The translations under genes and the position numbers were made by a program. The notes under the pieces were generated by a model. The model did no database searches and was not told the DNA's origin. It worked only from the letters and a program-made list of their open reading frames with translations. A DNA stretch of 64,000 nt from assembly GCA_903822005.1 (NCBI GenBank), contig CAIJNL010000021.1:1-64000 (forward strand), in the 5' to 3' direction. Source of the stretch: an uncultured Nitrospiraceae bacterium. Its GTDB lineage: Bacteria > Nitrospirota > Thermodesulfovibrionia > Thermodesulfovibrionales > Dissulfurispiraceae. This document shows positions 16,035 through 25,494 of this stretch, one piece after another (positions within the stretch are counted from its first letter, which is position 1; every line of letters starts with the position of its first letter).

Positions 16035-19028
16035 GTGAGTATTGATATTTTATCAAAACCATTGGTCAGCATTTGTTGCATGTCCTATAACCACGAGAAT
16101 TATATCTGCGAGTGTTTGGATGGTTTTGTTAAGCAAGAAACTACTTTTCCTTTCGAGATACTGGTGCATGACGATGCGTCCACTGATAATACTGCCTTTA
16201 TAGTTAAAGAGTACGAGGCAAATTATCCTCATCTGTTCCGATGTGTTTATCAGACTGAAAATCAATATGCAAAGCAAAACTGTTTAATTAATATTCTTTT
16301 CCCCGCGGCACACGGCAAATACATCGCCCTCTGTGAAGGTGACGATTACTGGACTGATCCTTTAAAGCTGCAGAAACAGGTTGATTTTCTGGAGGCTAAT
16401 GAGGATTTTTCTTTATGTTTTACTAAAATTGGTACCTTTAGAAACAATAATATCGACAATGATGAGCATAAGCATTATTACCATAAAATTATGGGTGAGA
16501 GAACAGAATTTACTATCGAAGACATAATAAAGGACAATTTTATAGCAACATGTTCCGTAATGTTCAGAAAAAAGAATACTATAAATCATCCAGAGTGGGC
16601 GAATCAATTGCCTTTCGGAGATTGGACATTAAGTGTTCTTAATGCCAGACATGGGAAAATAAAGTATATTGATGAATTAACGGGAGTATATCGTATTCAT
16701 GAAGGTGGTATATGGACTTCACAGCCAATTCAGATACGACAAAAATGGAGATTCGATTTTTATTTATTAATTAGTAAACATCTCGATAATAAATATGACC
16801 AGATAATCATACGGTCAATATCAGAAACAGCGATGGAGCATATTAACCACCACTCCTCAGAGCTTTTAGAAGCAAAGCAATGGTTTCAGAGCAAGTTAAG
16901 CGAGACTCAGACCAAGTTAGACTCAATTCTGATGTCTAAGGCATGGCGTGTAGCAATAAAAATAGGGGGTATATTCAATCTCTTTTTTCCTAAAGGATCA
17001 GCTGTAAGGAGATTTGCACGGGTTGCTTATATGTCTTTAAGTTCTACTTACAGGATACTTAAGGGTAGATATGTTGCCCTTAAAACAAAATTAGAAATAA
17101 TTAAAGCAAGGCTTAATACGGTGACTATTATTAATGATAAATGGCCGGATGACAAGCCGCTTATTAGTGTAATAATACCATGTTTCAATTACGGTAAATA
17201 TGTTGAAGAAGCTATTAATTCTGTATTGAACCAGACATTTCACAATTTTGAGATTATTGTTGTGGATGGCGGTTCTACAGATGGAATTACGCATGGAATA
17301 TTGAAGAATCTGGATAAACCGAAAACAAAAATATATTTCAGAGATGGACGTCATCTTGTAGGTGATAATAGAAATTATGGTATAAACCGTGCAAAAGGGA
17401 AATACATCTGCTGTCTTGATGCTGATGATATGCTCGAAGCGACGTACTTCGAAAAGGCATTGTTTTATCTTGAAACATATAAATATGATGTTGTTTATCC
17501 GAGTGTTCAGTGCTTTGGCGAAAAGGACGGTATTTGGCATGCTTCACCAACAACATTCAAAAATATGATGAATATAGGGAATTCAGTTTCTACTGTTGCG
17601 ATGTTCAATAAAGAAGCCTGGCAGAAAAGCGGTGGATATAAAGACTGGCCTATCGGGGAAGGTCATGTCCCTGAAGACTGGGAATATTGGACAAGATTAA
17701 TGGGGAAGGGGTATCGTTTTAAAAATATTCGCGAACGATTGATGTATTATCGCGTTAATGGAATAGGGCTAACCGCTAAGAACAAGACTTCATATGAAGA
17801 ACAACGATCTGTTATTTATAATGAAAATAAAGATTTATTAAGTAAGGAGTATCGCAAAATAAGACATCGGAGCAATAAAAATTATTATAAGGTAATCGAT
17901 TCTTGCATAAATTTAATTCAACCTAAATTTAAAAAAAGAATTCTTCTTGCGCTTCCATATATGATTATTGGTGGTGCTGATTCAATATTATTGAAGATAT
18001 TCAGATCATTAAACAATGAGTATGATATAACAATCATTACAACCATTGAAACACCTGTGGAATATGGCGATAATACAACTGAATATAAGAAAATTACAGA
18101 TAGAATATATCATTTGCGTAGGTTTTTAGATAATAAAGAACAAATGAAGGATTTTGTTCTTTATCTGATTGAATCGCGAGAAATTGATATCATATTTATT
18201 GTTGGTTGTGAATTAGTTTACCATTTGTTGCCTGAAATAGTTAAAAAAAATAAACGCTTAAAAGTTATCGATCAACTTTTTAATGAATTTGGTCATTTAC
18301 AAAATAATCGAAGATATCAGGACCTGATAAATCTGAATATTGTTGCTAACGAAAAGATTAAAGATATTTTAATAAAAGATTACAAAGAAGATAATGAGAA
18401 GATAAAAGTTATTATGCATGGAATTGATGTTGAAAATGAATTTAATCCTCATAATTATTCTTGCGGTAATGATCTTAAATGTGACAATAAAGATGAATTT
18501 ATAATTTCATTTTTGGGTCGTTTTTCAGAAGAAAAAGCCCCGGATCTTTTTGTGGAAATAGTTAATCTGCTCAAAGATTACAAAATAAAAGCAATAATGA
18601 TTGGCCATGGTCCTGAATATAATAATATTTTAAATCTTATTAAGCTTAATAATCTGATTGAAGTTATTCATGCACCGGGATTTGTTGATGATATTAAGTC
18701 AATTATTTTTATGACAGATATTGTAGTTGTGCCATCAAGGATAGAAGGATTGCCGATCATTATTCTTGAATCTCTATCAATGGGTAAACCTGTGATCGCA
18801 TCCAATACGGGCGGCATACCTGCCATCATCAAGAATGATTATAATGGATACATTTGCGAAATTGAAGACATAGCGGGATTTGCTGAAAAAATTAAGATTC
18901 TTTTTGATGATAGAAATAAATTATTTCAAATGAAAAATAATGCGAGGGAATTCGCTTTGTCTAACATCAGTGATAAGAATATGAATATAGCTTATCAAGA
19001 AGCGATGAGAAAATTATTTAATGAGTAA
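16035..19028 (+). CDS. Three-domain glycosyltransferase (GT2-GT2-GT4)
   Basis: 997 residues, GTG start 16035 after AAGGA. Domain 1 (about 8-240) is GT2 with DDASTD (46-51) and EGDDYW (101-106). A coiled linker around 265-300 follows. Domain 2 (about 374-600) is GT2 with VDGGSTDG and DADDM. Domain 3 (about 640-995) is GT-B family GT4 with FLGRFSEEKAPDLF near 825 and the nucleotide-sugar site EGLPIIILESLSMGKPVIAS near 904. One polypeptide with three transferases can add several residues of the repeat unit. Sugar specificity cannot be read from sequence. Confidence 0.9.
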   Translation: MSIDILSKPLVSICCMSYNHENYICECLDGFVKQETTFPFEILVHDDASTDNTAFIVKEYEANYPHLFRCVYQTENQYAKQNCLINILFPAAHGKYIALCEGDDYWTDPLKLQKQVDFLEANEDFSLCFTKIGTFRNNNIDNDEHKHYYHKIMGERTEFTIEDIIKDNFIATCSVMFRKKNTINHPEWANQLPFGDWTLSVLNARHGKIKYIDELTGVYRIHEGGIWTSQPIQIRQKWRFDFYLLISKHLDNKYDQIIIRSISETAMEHINHHSSELLEAKQWFQSKLSETQTKLDSILMSKAWRVAIKIGGIFNLFFPKGSAVRRFARVAYMSLSSTYRILKGRYVALKTKLEIIKARLNTVTIINDKWPDDKPLISVIIPCFNYGKYVEEAINSVLNQTFHNFEIIVVDGGSTDGITHGILKNLDKPKTKIYFRDGRHLVGDNRNYGINRAKGKYICCLDADDMLEATYFEKALFYLETYKYDVVYPSVQCFGEKDGIWHASPTTFKNMMNIGNSVSTVAMFNKEAWQKSGGYKDWPIGEGHVPEDWEYWTRLMGKGYRFKNIRERLMYYRVNGIGLTAKNKTSYEEQRSVIYNENKDLLSKEYRKIRHRSNKNYYKVIDSCINLIQPKFKKRILLALPYMIIGGADSILLKIFRSLNNEYDITIITTIETPVEYGDNTTEYKKITDRIYHLRRFLDNKEQMKDFVLYLIESREIDIIFIVGCELVYHLLPEIVKKNKRLKVIDQLFNEFGHLQNNRRYQDLINLNIVANEKIKDILIKDYKEDNEKIKVIMHGIDVENEFNPHNYSCGNDLKCDNKDEFIISFLGRFSEEKAPDLFVEIVNLLKDYKIKAIMIGHGPEYNNILNLIKLNNLIEVIHAPGFVDDIKSIIFMTDIVVVPSRIEGLPIIILESLSMGKPVIASNTGGIPAIIKNDYNGYICEIEDIAGFAEKIKILFDDRNKLFQMKNNAREFALSNISDKNMNIAYQEAMRKLFNE

Positions 19029-19039
19029 GGATGGTGTTT

Positions 19040-20038
19040 ATGGATTTAACTGGTAAAAAAATCCTTGTAACTGGTGCGGATGGTTTTATAGGAAGTCATC
19101 TGACAGAAAAGTTGGTCGATGATGGCTATAATGTAAAAGCCTTTGTATATTACAATTCTTTTAATAGTTGGGGATGGCTTGATTCTTTACCTGCTGATAA
19201 ATTAAAAAAAATAGATATTTTTACCGGAGATATCCGAGATCCAAATGGGGTACGAATCGCAATTAAAGGATGCGATATCGTATTTCATCTTGCAGCATTA
19301 ATTGCGATTCCTTTTTCGTATCAATCTCCGGATTCATATGTTGATACAAATATTAAGGGAACCTTGAATATACTTCAGGCAGCAAAGGATTTTGAAATTA
19401 AAAAAGTTCTGGTTACATCTACATCCGAAGTTTATGGCACGGCTCAATATGTTCCTATTGACGAGAAACATCCCTATCAAGGGCAATCTCCATATTCAGC
19501 GACAAAAATTGGCGCCGACAGAATTGCTGAATCATTTTACAAGAGTTTTAATTTGCCGGTGACAATTGTCAGGCCTTTTAATACTTACGGACCGAGGCAA
19601 TCGGCAAGAGCTGTAATACCAACCATAATAACCCAATTGCTATCTGGAAAAAATGAGATAAAACTTGGATCCCTTCATCCTACAAGGGACCTGCTTTATG
19701 TAAAAGATACTGTAAATGGGTTCATTAATATTGCCGAATCGGAACAGACTGCCGGCGAGGAAATCAATATAGCAACTCAGTCTGAAATTTCCGTTGGCGA
19801 TCTTGCGCAAAAAATAATAGATATTATCAATCCGTCCGCTGTTATCAAAAGTGACGACATGCGCAAAAGGCCTGATAAAAGCGAAGTTGAGAGGCTTTTC
19901 GGTTGTAATGAAAAGATTAAACAAATGACTCAATGGAATCAAAAATATGAGCTTGATGCCGGTCTTCATGAAACAATAGCTTGGTTTCGAGATTCTGAAA
20001 ACCTCAAGAAATATAAATCTGATATTTATAATATATAG
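19040..20038 (+). CDS. NAD-dependent nucleotide-sugar 4,6-dehydratase/epimerase (LegB-like)
   Basis: 332 residues from ATG 19040 (AAGGA at 19027-19031); an ATG at 19031 overlaps the ribosome site. Rossmann motif TGADGFIGSH (11-20), TSTSEVYGTA, catalytic YSATK, and RPFNTYGPRQSAR. The NSFNSWGWLDSLP stretch occurs in the LegB/GDP-sugar dehydratase subgroup of extended SDRs. Together with the next two genes it makes a nucleotide-sugar module: dehydratase, nucleotidyltransferase, reductase. Exact product unknown. Confidence 0.83.
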   Translation: MDLTGKKILVTGADGFIGSHLTEKLVDDGYNVKAFVYYNSFNSWGWLDSLPADKLKKIDIFTGDIRDPNGVRIAIKGCDIVFHLAALIAIPFSYQSPDSYVDTNIKGTLNILQAAKDFEIKKVLVTSTSEVYGTAQYVPIDEKHPYQGQSPYSATKIGADRIAESFYKSFNLPVTIVRPFNTYGPRQSARAVIPTIITQLLSGKNEIKLGSLHPTRDLLYVKDTVNGFINIAESEQTAGEEINIATQSEISVGDLAQKIIDIINPSAVIKSDDMRKRPDKSEVERLFGCNEKIKQMTQWNQKYELDAGLHETIAWFRDSENLKKYKSDIYNI

Positions 20039-20047
20039 GGAGATCAA

Positions 20048-20758
20048 ATGAGGGCAGTAATATTAGCAGGTGGGCAAGGTACAAGGCTCAGGCCATACAC
20101 TACGCTTATCCCGAAGCCGTTGATGCCGATTGGCAATGAAATGCCTATACTGGAAATTATCATCAGGCAGTTATCCAGGCATGGATTTAAGCATATCACT
20201 ATAACAGTAAATCATTTGTCTCATTTGATAATGGCTTTTTTTGGCGATGGTTCTGAATGGGACGTCAAAATCAATTATTCGCTGGAAGATAAACCCTTGA
20301 GTACAATTGGCCCTTTGACCTTAATAACCGATTTGCCAGAAAATTTTTTGGTTATGAATGGCGATATACTTTGCAATTTGGATTATGGCGAATTCTACAG
20401 TAGTCATATAAGTAATAAAAGTGATGTTACTGTTTCGACTTTTAAAAGAGATGCAAAGATTGATTTTGGCGTTTTAGAGTTTGATGATAGTAATTCGATT
20501 CATGGCTTCATTGAAAAACCTGTTTACCATTTTGATGTTAGCATGGGAATTTACTGCATGAAAAGATCGGTCATAGAAAGTATTCCAGTAGGCGAAAAAT
20601 ATGGTTTTGATGATCTGATGATAGATGGAATTACTAATAACAGGCAATATAAAGTAAAACCTTTTGATGGCTTCTGGCTTGATATTGGACGACCGGAAGA
20701 TTATGATTATTGCAATGAAAATTTTAAAGACCTGAAAGTGAAATTGAGGTTGTCATGA
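20048..20758 (+). CDS. Sugar-1-phosphate nucleotidyltransferase
   Basis: 236 residues, typical of the short NTP_transferase family (HddC/GlmU-N-like). Nucleotide-binding motif GGQGTRLRPYT (8-18) with IPKPLMPIG (21-29), metal-binding VMNGDILC, and the late FWLDIGRPEDY. It joins a sugar 1-phosphate to a nucleotide (GDP, CDP or dTDP not determined). Overlaps the next gene by 4 nt and follows the dehydratase by 9 nt, so it probably supplies that enzyme's substrate. Confidence 0.85.
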   Translation: MRAVILAGGQGTRLRPYTTLIPKPLMPIGNEMPILEIIIRQLSRHGFKHITITVNHLSHLIMAFFGDGSEWDVKINYSLEDKPLSTIGPLTLITDLPENFLVMNGDILCNLDYGEFYSSHISNKSDVTVSTFKRDAKIDFGVLEFDDSNSIHGFIEKPVYHFDVSMGIYCMKRSVIESIPVGEKYGFDDLMIDGITNNRQYKVKPFDGFWLDIGRPEDYDYCNENFKDLKVKLRLS

Positions 20759-21618
20759 CAAAGGTGCTCGTTACCGGCGCCGGAGGGTTTTCCGGAAAGG
20801 CATTAATCTCATTTTTGCAAAAAAGTGAGGAATTCAATATTGTTGCCAGCGATATTGCAGGTGTTGAATCTTCTTCCTTTCGTCTCTGTGAGTTAAGCAG
20901 AATAGATGCTGCTGAGAGCCTGCTTGAAGAAGTATCCCCTGCGCATATTTACCACTTAGCAGGAAGTTTTACGAATAACTATGAGTTGGATTATAGCGCC
21001 AATGTTCTAACCAGCAAAAATGTTCTTGATGCTTGCCTGAAGATCAACCTGAAGGCCAAACTGCTGCTTATTGGCAGTGCAGCGGAATATGGAATTATCA
21101 GTGCTGAGGACAATCCGGTAAGTGAAAAACATGTTCTTAACCCTCTAAGTATATACGGATTAACAAAGCTGTACCAGACCTCACTGATGCAGTATTACCA
21201 CCGTGTTTATGGTTGCAACGTCCTAATGGCCAGGCCTTTCAATATTCTTGGCAAGGGACAGTCAGACAATCTTTTTGCAGGTCGCGTCTATGAGGAGATA
21301 GCAAAATTTAAGCGGGGAGAAATAACACATATAACCCTTGGCAATCTCCAGAATAAAAGGGATTACTTTGAAATTAATAATGTTGTTCATGACTATGCAC
21401 TGATTATGAAACATGGGACTCCGGGTGAAATCTATAACGTAGCTTCTGGCAAATCCATTAAAGTCTGCGATTTGCTCAAACAAATTCTGCATGAAAACGG
21501 GTTAACGATGGATATTGTAAGTGAAAAAGCCATGTCATGCCTTCATAAGTTTGATGTTAAGGATATCTTTGCTGATATTACAAAAATTCAAGCATTGCGG
21601 CAACTGGTTTCAAGATAA
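20755..21618 (+). CDS. NAD-dependent epimerase/reductase of a nucleotide sugar
   Basis: 287 residues. TGAGGFSGKALISF (7-20) is the Rossmann loop; IGSAAEYG and YGLTKLYQ supply the SDR Ser/Tyr/Lys set; RPFNILGKGQSDNLF and NKRDYFEINN are substrate-domain motifs like those of GDP-4-keto-6-deoxymannose reductases and RmlD-type enzymes. It probably completes the sugar made by the dehydratase at 19040. Confidence 0.82.
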   Translation: MTKVLVTGAGGFSGKALISFLQKSEEFNIVASDIAGVESSSFRLCELSRIDAAESLLEEVSPAHIYHLAGSFTNNYELDYSANVLTSKNVLDACLKINLKAKLLLIGSAAEYGIISAEDNPVSEKHVLNPLSIYGLTKLYQTSLMQYYHRVYGCNVLMARPFNILGKGQSDNLFAGRVYEEIAKFKRGEITHITLGNLQNKRDYFEINNVVHDYALIMKHGTPGEIYNVASGKSIKVCDLLKQILHENGLTMDIVSEKAMSCLHKFDVKDIFADITKIQALRQLVSR

Positions 21619-22079
21619 TCAAGCATTCAGGAGTCAGGATTATGAAGGCCCTGCTTGCCGTTAATTTATACGGATTGGAGGAATAATTAGAGGGGGCTAA
21701 ATAGCTTTAATAAATCATTATTTTCAAAAGCAAGCATATCTTTGATGCATGATCTTATGGTGTCCACTATTGACGACCGAGCTCAACAAGGTATCTAGTG
21801 TTATTCCCAGATATAATACTACTGATATAGAAGGTGGAATTTCTTGTGCTTGGGAATGGATAAGTAAAACATATTTATAAATAGCCATGAACGAGATTTT
21901 TACGACTACCGTACAGAAAGGCTCATTCCGGCCTGGACGATAAGACACCTCATCGGGCTACTTCAATCTGACAAGGGCAGGCCACGCAGCAACAAAAATG
22001 GCGGCAAGATTGATGGCTGAAATCAGCCCCAAGACTGTCCGAACAATGGTATCCTCTTTATCACAAAGTGGGAGAATGA
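21619..22079. other. Gap with possible gene debris
   Basis: 461 bases without an intact gene. At 21642-21686 a 14-codon frame (MKALLAVNLYGLEE) follows AGGAGTCAGG and looks like the start of a lost gene. From 21889 a frame is open apart from one stop and reads GYFNLTRAGHAATKM; I do not recognise it. The composition and the broken frames suggest rearrangement next to the GtrII-like gene. Confidence 0.4.
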
Positions 22080-23633
22080 ATGATAACTGAATCGATGAAT
22101 AATGATGGGGAAAAAGTAAATTTATTCGGGAAAGTGTTTATTTATCGAAATGAAATTATTTCTTGTATTATTTCTTTTATTATAATAATTATTGCCAAAG
22201 GAACCATATTGTTTAATTTAACTTATGCAATTGATGATTACCCTGCAGCAATAACTAATAATTTTGGAAATGAACGCCTTTTTCTATCCCAAGGAAGATT
22301 TGGGGCTCTTTTAACATACAAGTTATTAACGTTATTGGGTATACATCAGATTAAATCTTTTTTGTTATCTGGTGTATTGTTGATTATCTCTATTGTTTTT
22401 GCAGGTTTAATTATTTGTCGTATTTGGAATGTGAAGAATGTTTGGTTGCAGATAGCAGTAATATTGATATTCGCTCTGCATCCATATACTAGTGAAATAT
22501 TTACATTTAATATTTCAAAATATGTCTTATATTTTGTTTATTTATTAGGATTTATCGGTTTTTATCTAATTAATACTATTAATACTAAAAAAACTAATTT
22601 TATTATTGGTGTCATATTAATAGTTTTATCATTAAGTATTTATCAAAGCATTTTAAATATTTTATTGGCTACATCTTTTATGTCTCTTATATTTCATTTT
22701 ATAGAAAACTCAAATGATAATAAACAATTTATGTATAACAATTTATTAAAGGAAAAAGTTTTTTTTAGCTTTTTGGGATTGACGATCAGTTGTATTTTAT
22801 ATTTAATTATTAATAAAATCATTCTAAGTATTTTTAATATAGCTCCCAATATGAGATCGGAATTTATTGGATTTTCAGATATTGGTAATCGTATTGTACA
22901 AATAAAAGATTTATTGCTTACTATTTTCTATAAAGACCAACCATTGTTTTTCCCGGCTTCAATAAAAATATTACTTTTGACAATTATCATTGTGTCAATT
23001 ATTAGTTTAATTATGACATTTTCTAAAAATCATGGCCAGAAAGTTTTTTATTTATTTTCTTCGATAATTATAATTATTATTTCATTGTTTAGTTCTATTG
23101 GAGTAATTCTTGTATTAAAAGACTGGTGGCCTGTTCCAAGAGTATTATATGGTGTTTCAATTTTTATTTCTGGCATAGTTATAATCGCTTATACCTGTAT
23201 AAATAATAAAGTAATAAAAAAAATAATAACAATATGTGTAATAATAATATTATTTAGCTTTATTGGAGTAAATAATAATGTTTTTACAGATCAGTTGAAA
23301 ATTAATCAAAGAGATGCATATAGGGTTAACAGATTATTAACTCGACTTGAAATGAATCCTAATTTCAATAAGGTAAAAAAGATACAAGTTGTCGGTGGTC
23401 ATTGGACTTATGGAATTCGTACCGAGACTGCTATTGGTGATATGAATATCTCTGCTTTTGCTGCCACGGGGGCAAAACTCTCCATATTAAAAGAAATTAC
23501 TGGTATTGATTTTGAGCCATTAACAAACGAAGATATAAAAAAAATAGATGAATATTGTATTAAAAACGCGGACAAATATAGCAGTGATTCCGTTGAAGTT
23601 ATTGACGATATTGGATTGCTGTTGTTGAAATGA
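22080..23633 (+). CDS. GtrII-like polytopic membrane glycosyltransferase
   Basis: 517 residues with about ten hydrophobic segments (first at 27-50) and a soluble C-terminus. The YAIDDYPA motif after the first segment matches the Glucos_trans_II (GtrII) pattern, in which acidic residues in the first periplasmic loop are catalytic. GtrII proteins add a side-chain sugar from a polyprenyl-phosphate donor in the periplasm. The gene is extremely AT-rich, more than its neighbours, which suggests separate acquisition. A Wzy polymerase is an alternative, but the N-terminal motif favours GtrII. Confidence 0.75.
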   Translation: MITESMNNDGEKVNLFGKVFIYRNEIISCIISFIIIIIAKGTILFNLTYAIDDYPAAITNNFGNERLFLSQGRFGALLTYKLLTLLGIHQIKSFLLSGVLLIISIVFAGLIICRIWNVKNVWLQIAVILIFALHPYTSEIFTFNISKYVLYFVYLLGFIGFYLINTINTKKTNFIIGVILIVLSLSIYQSILNILLATSFMSLIFHFIENSNDNKQFMYNNLLKEKVFFSFLGLTISCILYLIINKIILSIFNIAPNMRSEFIGFSDIGNRIVQIKDLLLTIFYKDQPLFFPASIKILLLTIIIVSIISLIMTFSKNHGQKVFYLFSSIIIIIISLFSSIGVILVLKDWWPVPRVLYGVSIFISGIVIIAYTCINNKVIKKIITICVIIILFSFIGVNNNVFTDQLKINQRDAYRVNRLLTRLEMNPNFNKVKKIQVVGGHWTYGIRTETAIGDMNISAFAATGAKLSILKEITGIDFEPLTNEDIKKIDEYCIKNADKYSSDSVEVIDDIGLLLLK

Positions 23634-23668
23634 ATTTCAATGTTATAGTAAAAAAAAGGACTTGAATT

Positions 23669-23914
23669 ATGAACGTAGATATGTACCGGATGTTTTTTCG
23701 AAATCCAGAAAAAACACTGGTGGTTTGTCATCATGGAAAAAATTATATTAGATATTATTGATAGGCATCTAAATAAGAACGCCATTATCAAAGTGCTTGA
23801 TATTGGCTGCGGTAGCGGGTTGATGCTTAATGCCCTTGAAGATGTGGAGGAAACCTTTGGCATGGATATGTCGGATGATGCGATTAATTTTAGTAAGGAT
23901 ATTTTCAGTTCTGG
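23669..23914 (+). pseudogene. 5' fragment of a SAM methyltransferase, frameshifted and truncated
   Basis: The ATG at 23669 has a proper ribosome site (AAAGGA). Six codons in, a T6 run (23693-23698) breaks the frame. With one T removed the protein continues FFEIQKKHWWFVIMEKIILDI, the usual N-terminus of a class I methyltransferase family, and then motif I VLDIGCGSG and GMDMSDDAI. Near 23911 homology stops and transposase sequence begins, so the rest of the catalytic domain is gone. Confidence 0.8.
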
Positions 23915-24397
23915 TCCATGGATTTTCTGCAGGACGCTTTGCATGATGGAAGGAAGATACGATTACTGCCTATCATCGACACATACACGAGAGAATGTTT
24001 CAGGATGGAAGTGGACACATCAATAGGCGGCAAGAGAGTCGCGGGAGTATTGAGTCAGATATCGGCCGTTCGAGGGCTGCCAAAACATATTGTTGTCGAC
24101 AACGGCCCTGAGTTTATCAGCAATGCCTTGGATGTCTGGGCATATGAACGAGGCGTCAAGTTGCAATTTATCCGGCCTGGCAAACCGGTAGACAATGCGT
24201 ATATGGAAAGCTTCACTGGCAAATTCAGGGATGAATGTCTGAATCAGCACTGGTTTGCAAGCATAGGGCATGCAAGGGATATATCGGAAATCTGGCGGCT
24301 AGATTACAACAATGAGCGACCGCACAGTGCTCTGTGCGACATGACGCCATCAGAATTTATGCTGCAAGAAGAGGCAAAAGTGGTTGGAATATTCTAG
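23911..24397 (+). pseudogene. IS3-family OrfB transposase, catalytic core only
   Basis: Starting at WSMDFLQDAL, the frame covers the rve integrase core: first Asp in MDF, second Asp in VVDNGPEF, and Glu in NAYMESF, with 35 residues between the last two (DD35E). The C-terminal NNERPHSALCDMTPSEF is typical. The catalytic triad is intact but the DNA-binding N-terminus is missing, so independent transposition is unlikely. Confidence 0.85.
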
Positions 24398-24430
24398 CTA
24401 CGATTGGCACAACAAATGGGGGCAGGTCCG
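23911..24430 (+). mobile_element. IS3-family insertion sequence remnant
   Basis: Only the 3' part of the element is present: the catalytic domain of OrfB and, after its stop, ATGGGGGCAGGTCC (about 24416-24429), which resembles an IS3 right end. OrfA, the OrfB N-terminus and the left end are missing. The left boundary falls inside the methyltransferase fragment, so an IS-mediated deletion probably removed DNA between them. From 24441 a short frame reading FDYIGMILFMALLKLPLF runs into the next gene and may be debris of another lost gene. Confidence 0.78.
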
Positions 24431-24511
24431 GCAAACGGATAATATATTTGACTATATCGGGATGATTTTATTTATGGCTTTATTAAAATTACCACTTTTC
24501 AGGAAAACTAT

Positions 24512-25405
24512 ATGCCAAGGGTAAGCGTTATTATACCGTGTTATAATCACGGCCTCTTTATTGCGGAGGCCATCGAATCAGTTTTACGGCAGACATTTCA
24601 AGATTTCGAGATAATTATAGTCAATGATGGTTCTACAGATACGTATACTATCGGATTATTGGAATCTTATTGTTTGCCTCAGATCAGGGTAATTCATACT
24701 GAAAATCAGAAACTCCCATCTGCCCGTAATAATGGTATTCGAGTTGCAAATGGAGACTATATTCTTCCACTGGATGCTGATGATAAAATATCCGATAAAT
24801 ACTTGGAAGAAGCGGTATCAATTTTAGATGCAAATAAAAACGCCGGTATTGTGTATTGCGATGCAGAGTTCTTTGGAACCGTGCAGGGGAAATGGAATTT
24901 GCGAAAATATACCATAGAAAACATCATTTTGGGAAATATCATCTTTTGTTCAGCATTTTTCAGAAGAGACGACTGGGCCAAAGTCGGCGGTTACAAACCG
25001 ATTATGAAATATGGATGGGAAGACTATGAATTCTGGCTTTCAATAATTGAACTGGGAAGGGATGTCTATAAAATACCTCGCACTCATTTTTATTACAGAC
25101 AACATTTAGTTTCGATGGACAAAGAAATGACCAAGGAGCATCGTGTTTATTCCCATGTTCAAATATTTAATAATCACAAGCAAATATTTTGTGATAATAT
25201 TGATGTTTTATTTAATAGGCATGTGGAAGCTACTTATAATGAGCGGCAAATCATTAATGCAAAGATACATATTGATGATGTTACTTTTTTGAAATTATGC
25301 ATGTTACTGCAAAGAATTAATGATATTCCATTTTTGTTGCGTTTTTTGCGTATATTATTTAAACCCATTTTCAAAATGTTTGGATCCTATAAATTTCCTC
25401 AATGA
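24512..25405 (+). CDS. Family 2 glycosyltransferase
   Basis: 297 residues, ribosome site AGGAAAA. GT-A motifs: VSVIIPCYNHGLFIAEAIES (4-23), IVNDGSTD, and the metal-binding LDADDK. The acceptor half has GWEDYEFWLSI. It resembles the second GT2 domain of the 997-residue enzyme. Adds one sugar of the repeat unit from a nucleotide donor at the cytoplasmic membrane face; specificity unknown. It lies between two insertion-sequence remnants. Confidence 0.88.
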   Translation: MPRVSVIIPCYNHGLFIAEAIESVLRQTFQDFEIIIVNDGSTDTYTIGLLESYCLPQIRVIHTENQKLPSARNNGIRVANGDYILPLDADDKISDKYLEEAVSILDANKNAGIVYCDAEFFGTVQGKWNLRKYTIENIILGNIIFCSAFFRRDDWAKVGGYKPIMKYGWEDYEFWLSIIELGRDVYKIPRTHFYYRQHLVSMDKEMTKEHRVYSHVQIFNNHKQIFCDNIDVLFNRHVEATYNERQIINAKIHIDDVTFLKLCMLLQRINDIPFLLRFLRILFKPIFKMFGSYKFPQ

Positions 25406-25494
25406 GAATACTCGGATATAAAAAACGTGATGGCAGTTTAAACTGTCTTGCATTAAATTGAGAATGGAGTGAAAAAAAGGATGAATACATGCCT

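Noticed and set aside
21724-21948. 74-codon minus-strand frame in the gap before the GtrII-like gene
   Set aside because: No recognisable domain, no ribosome site and composition like non-coding sequence.
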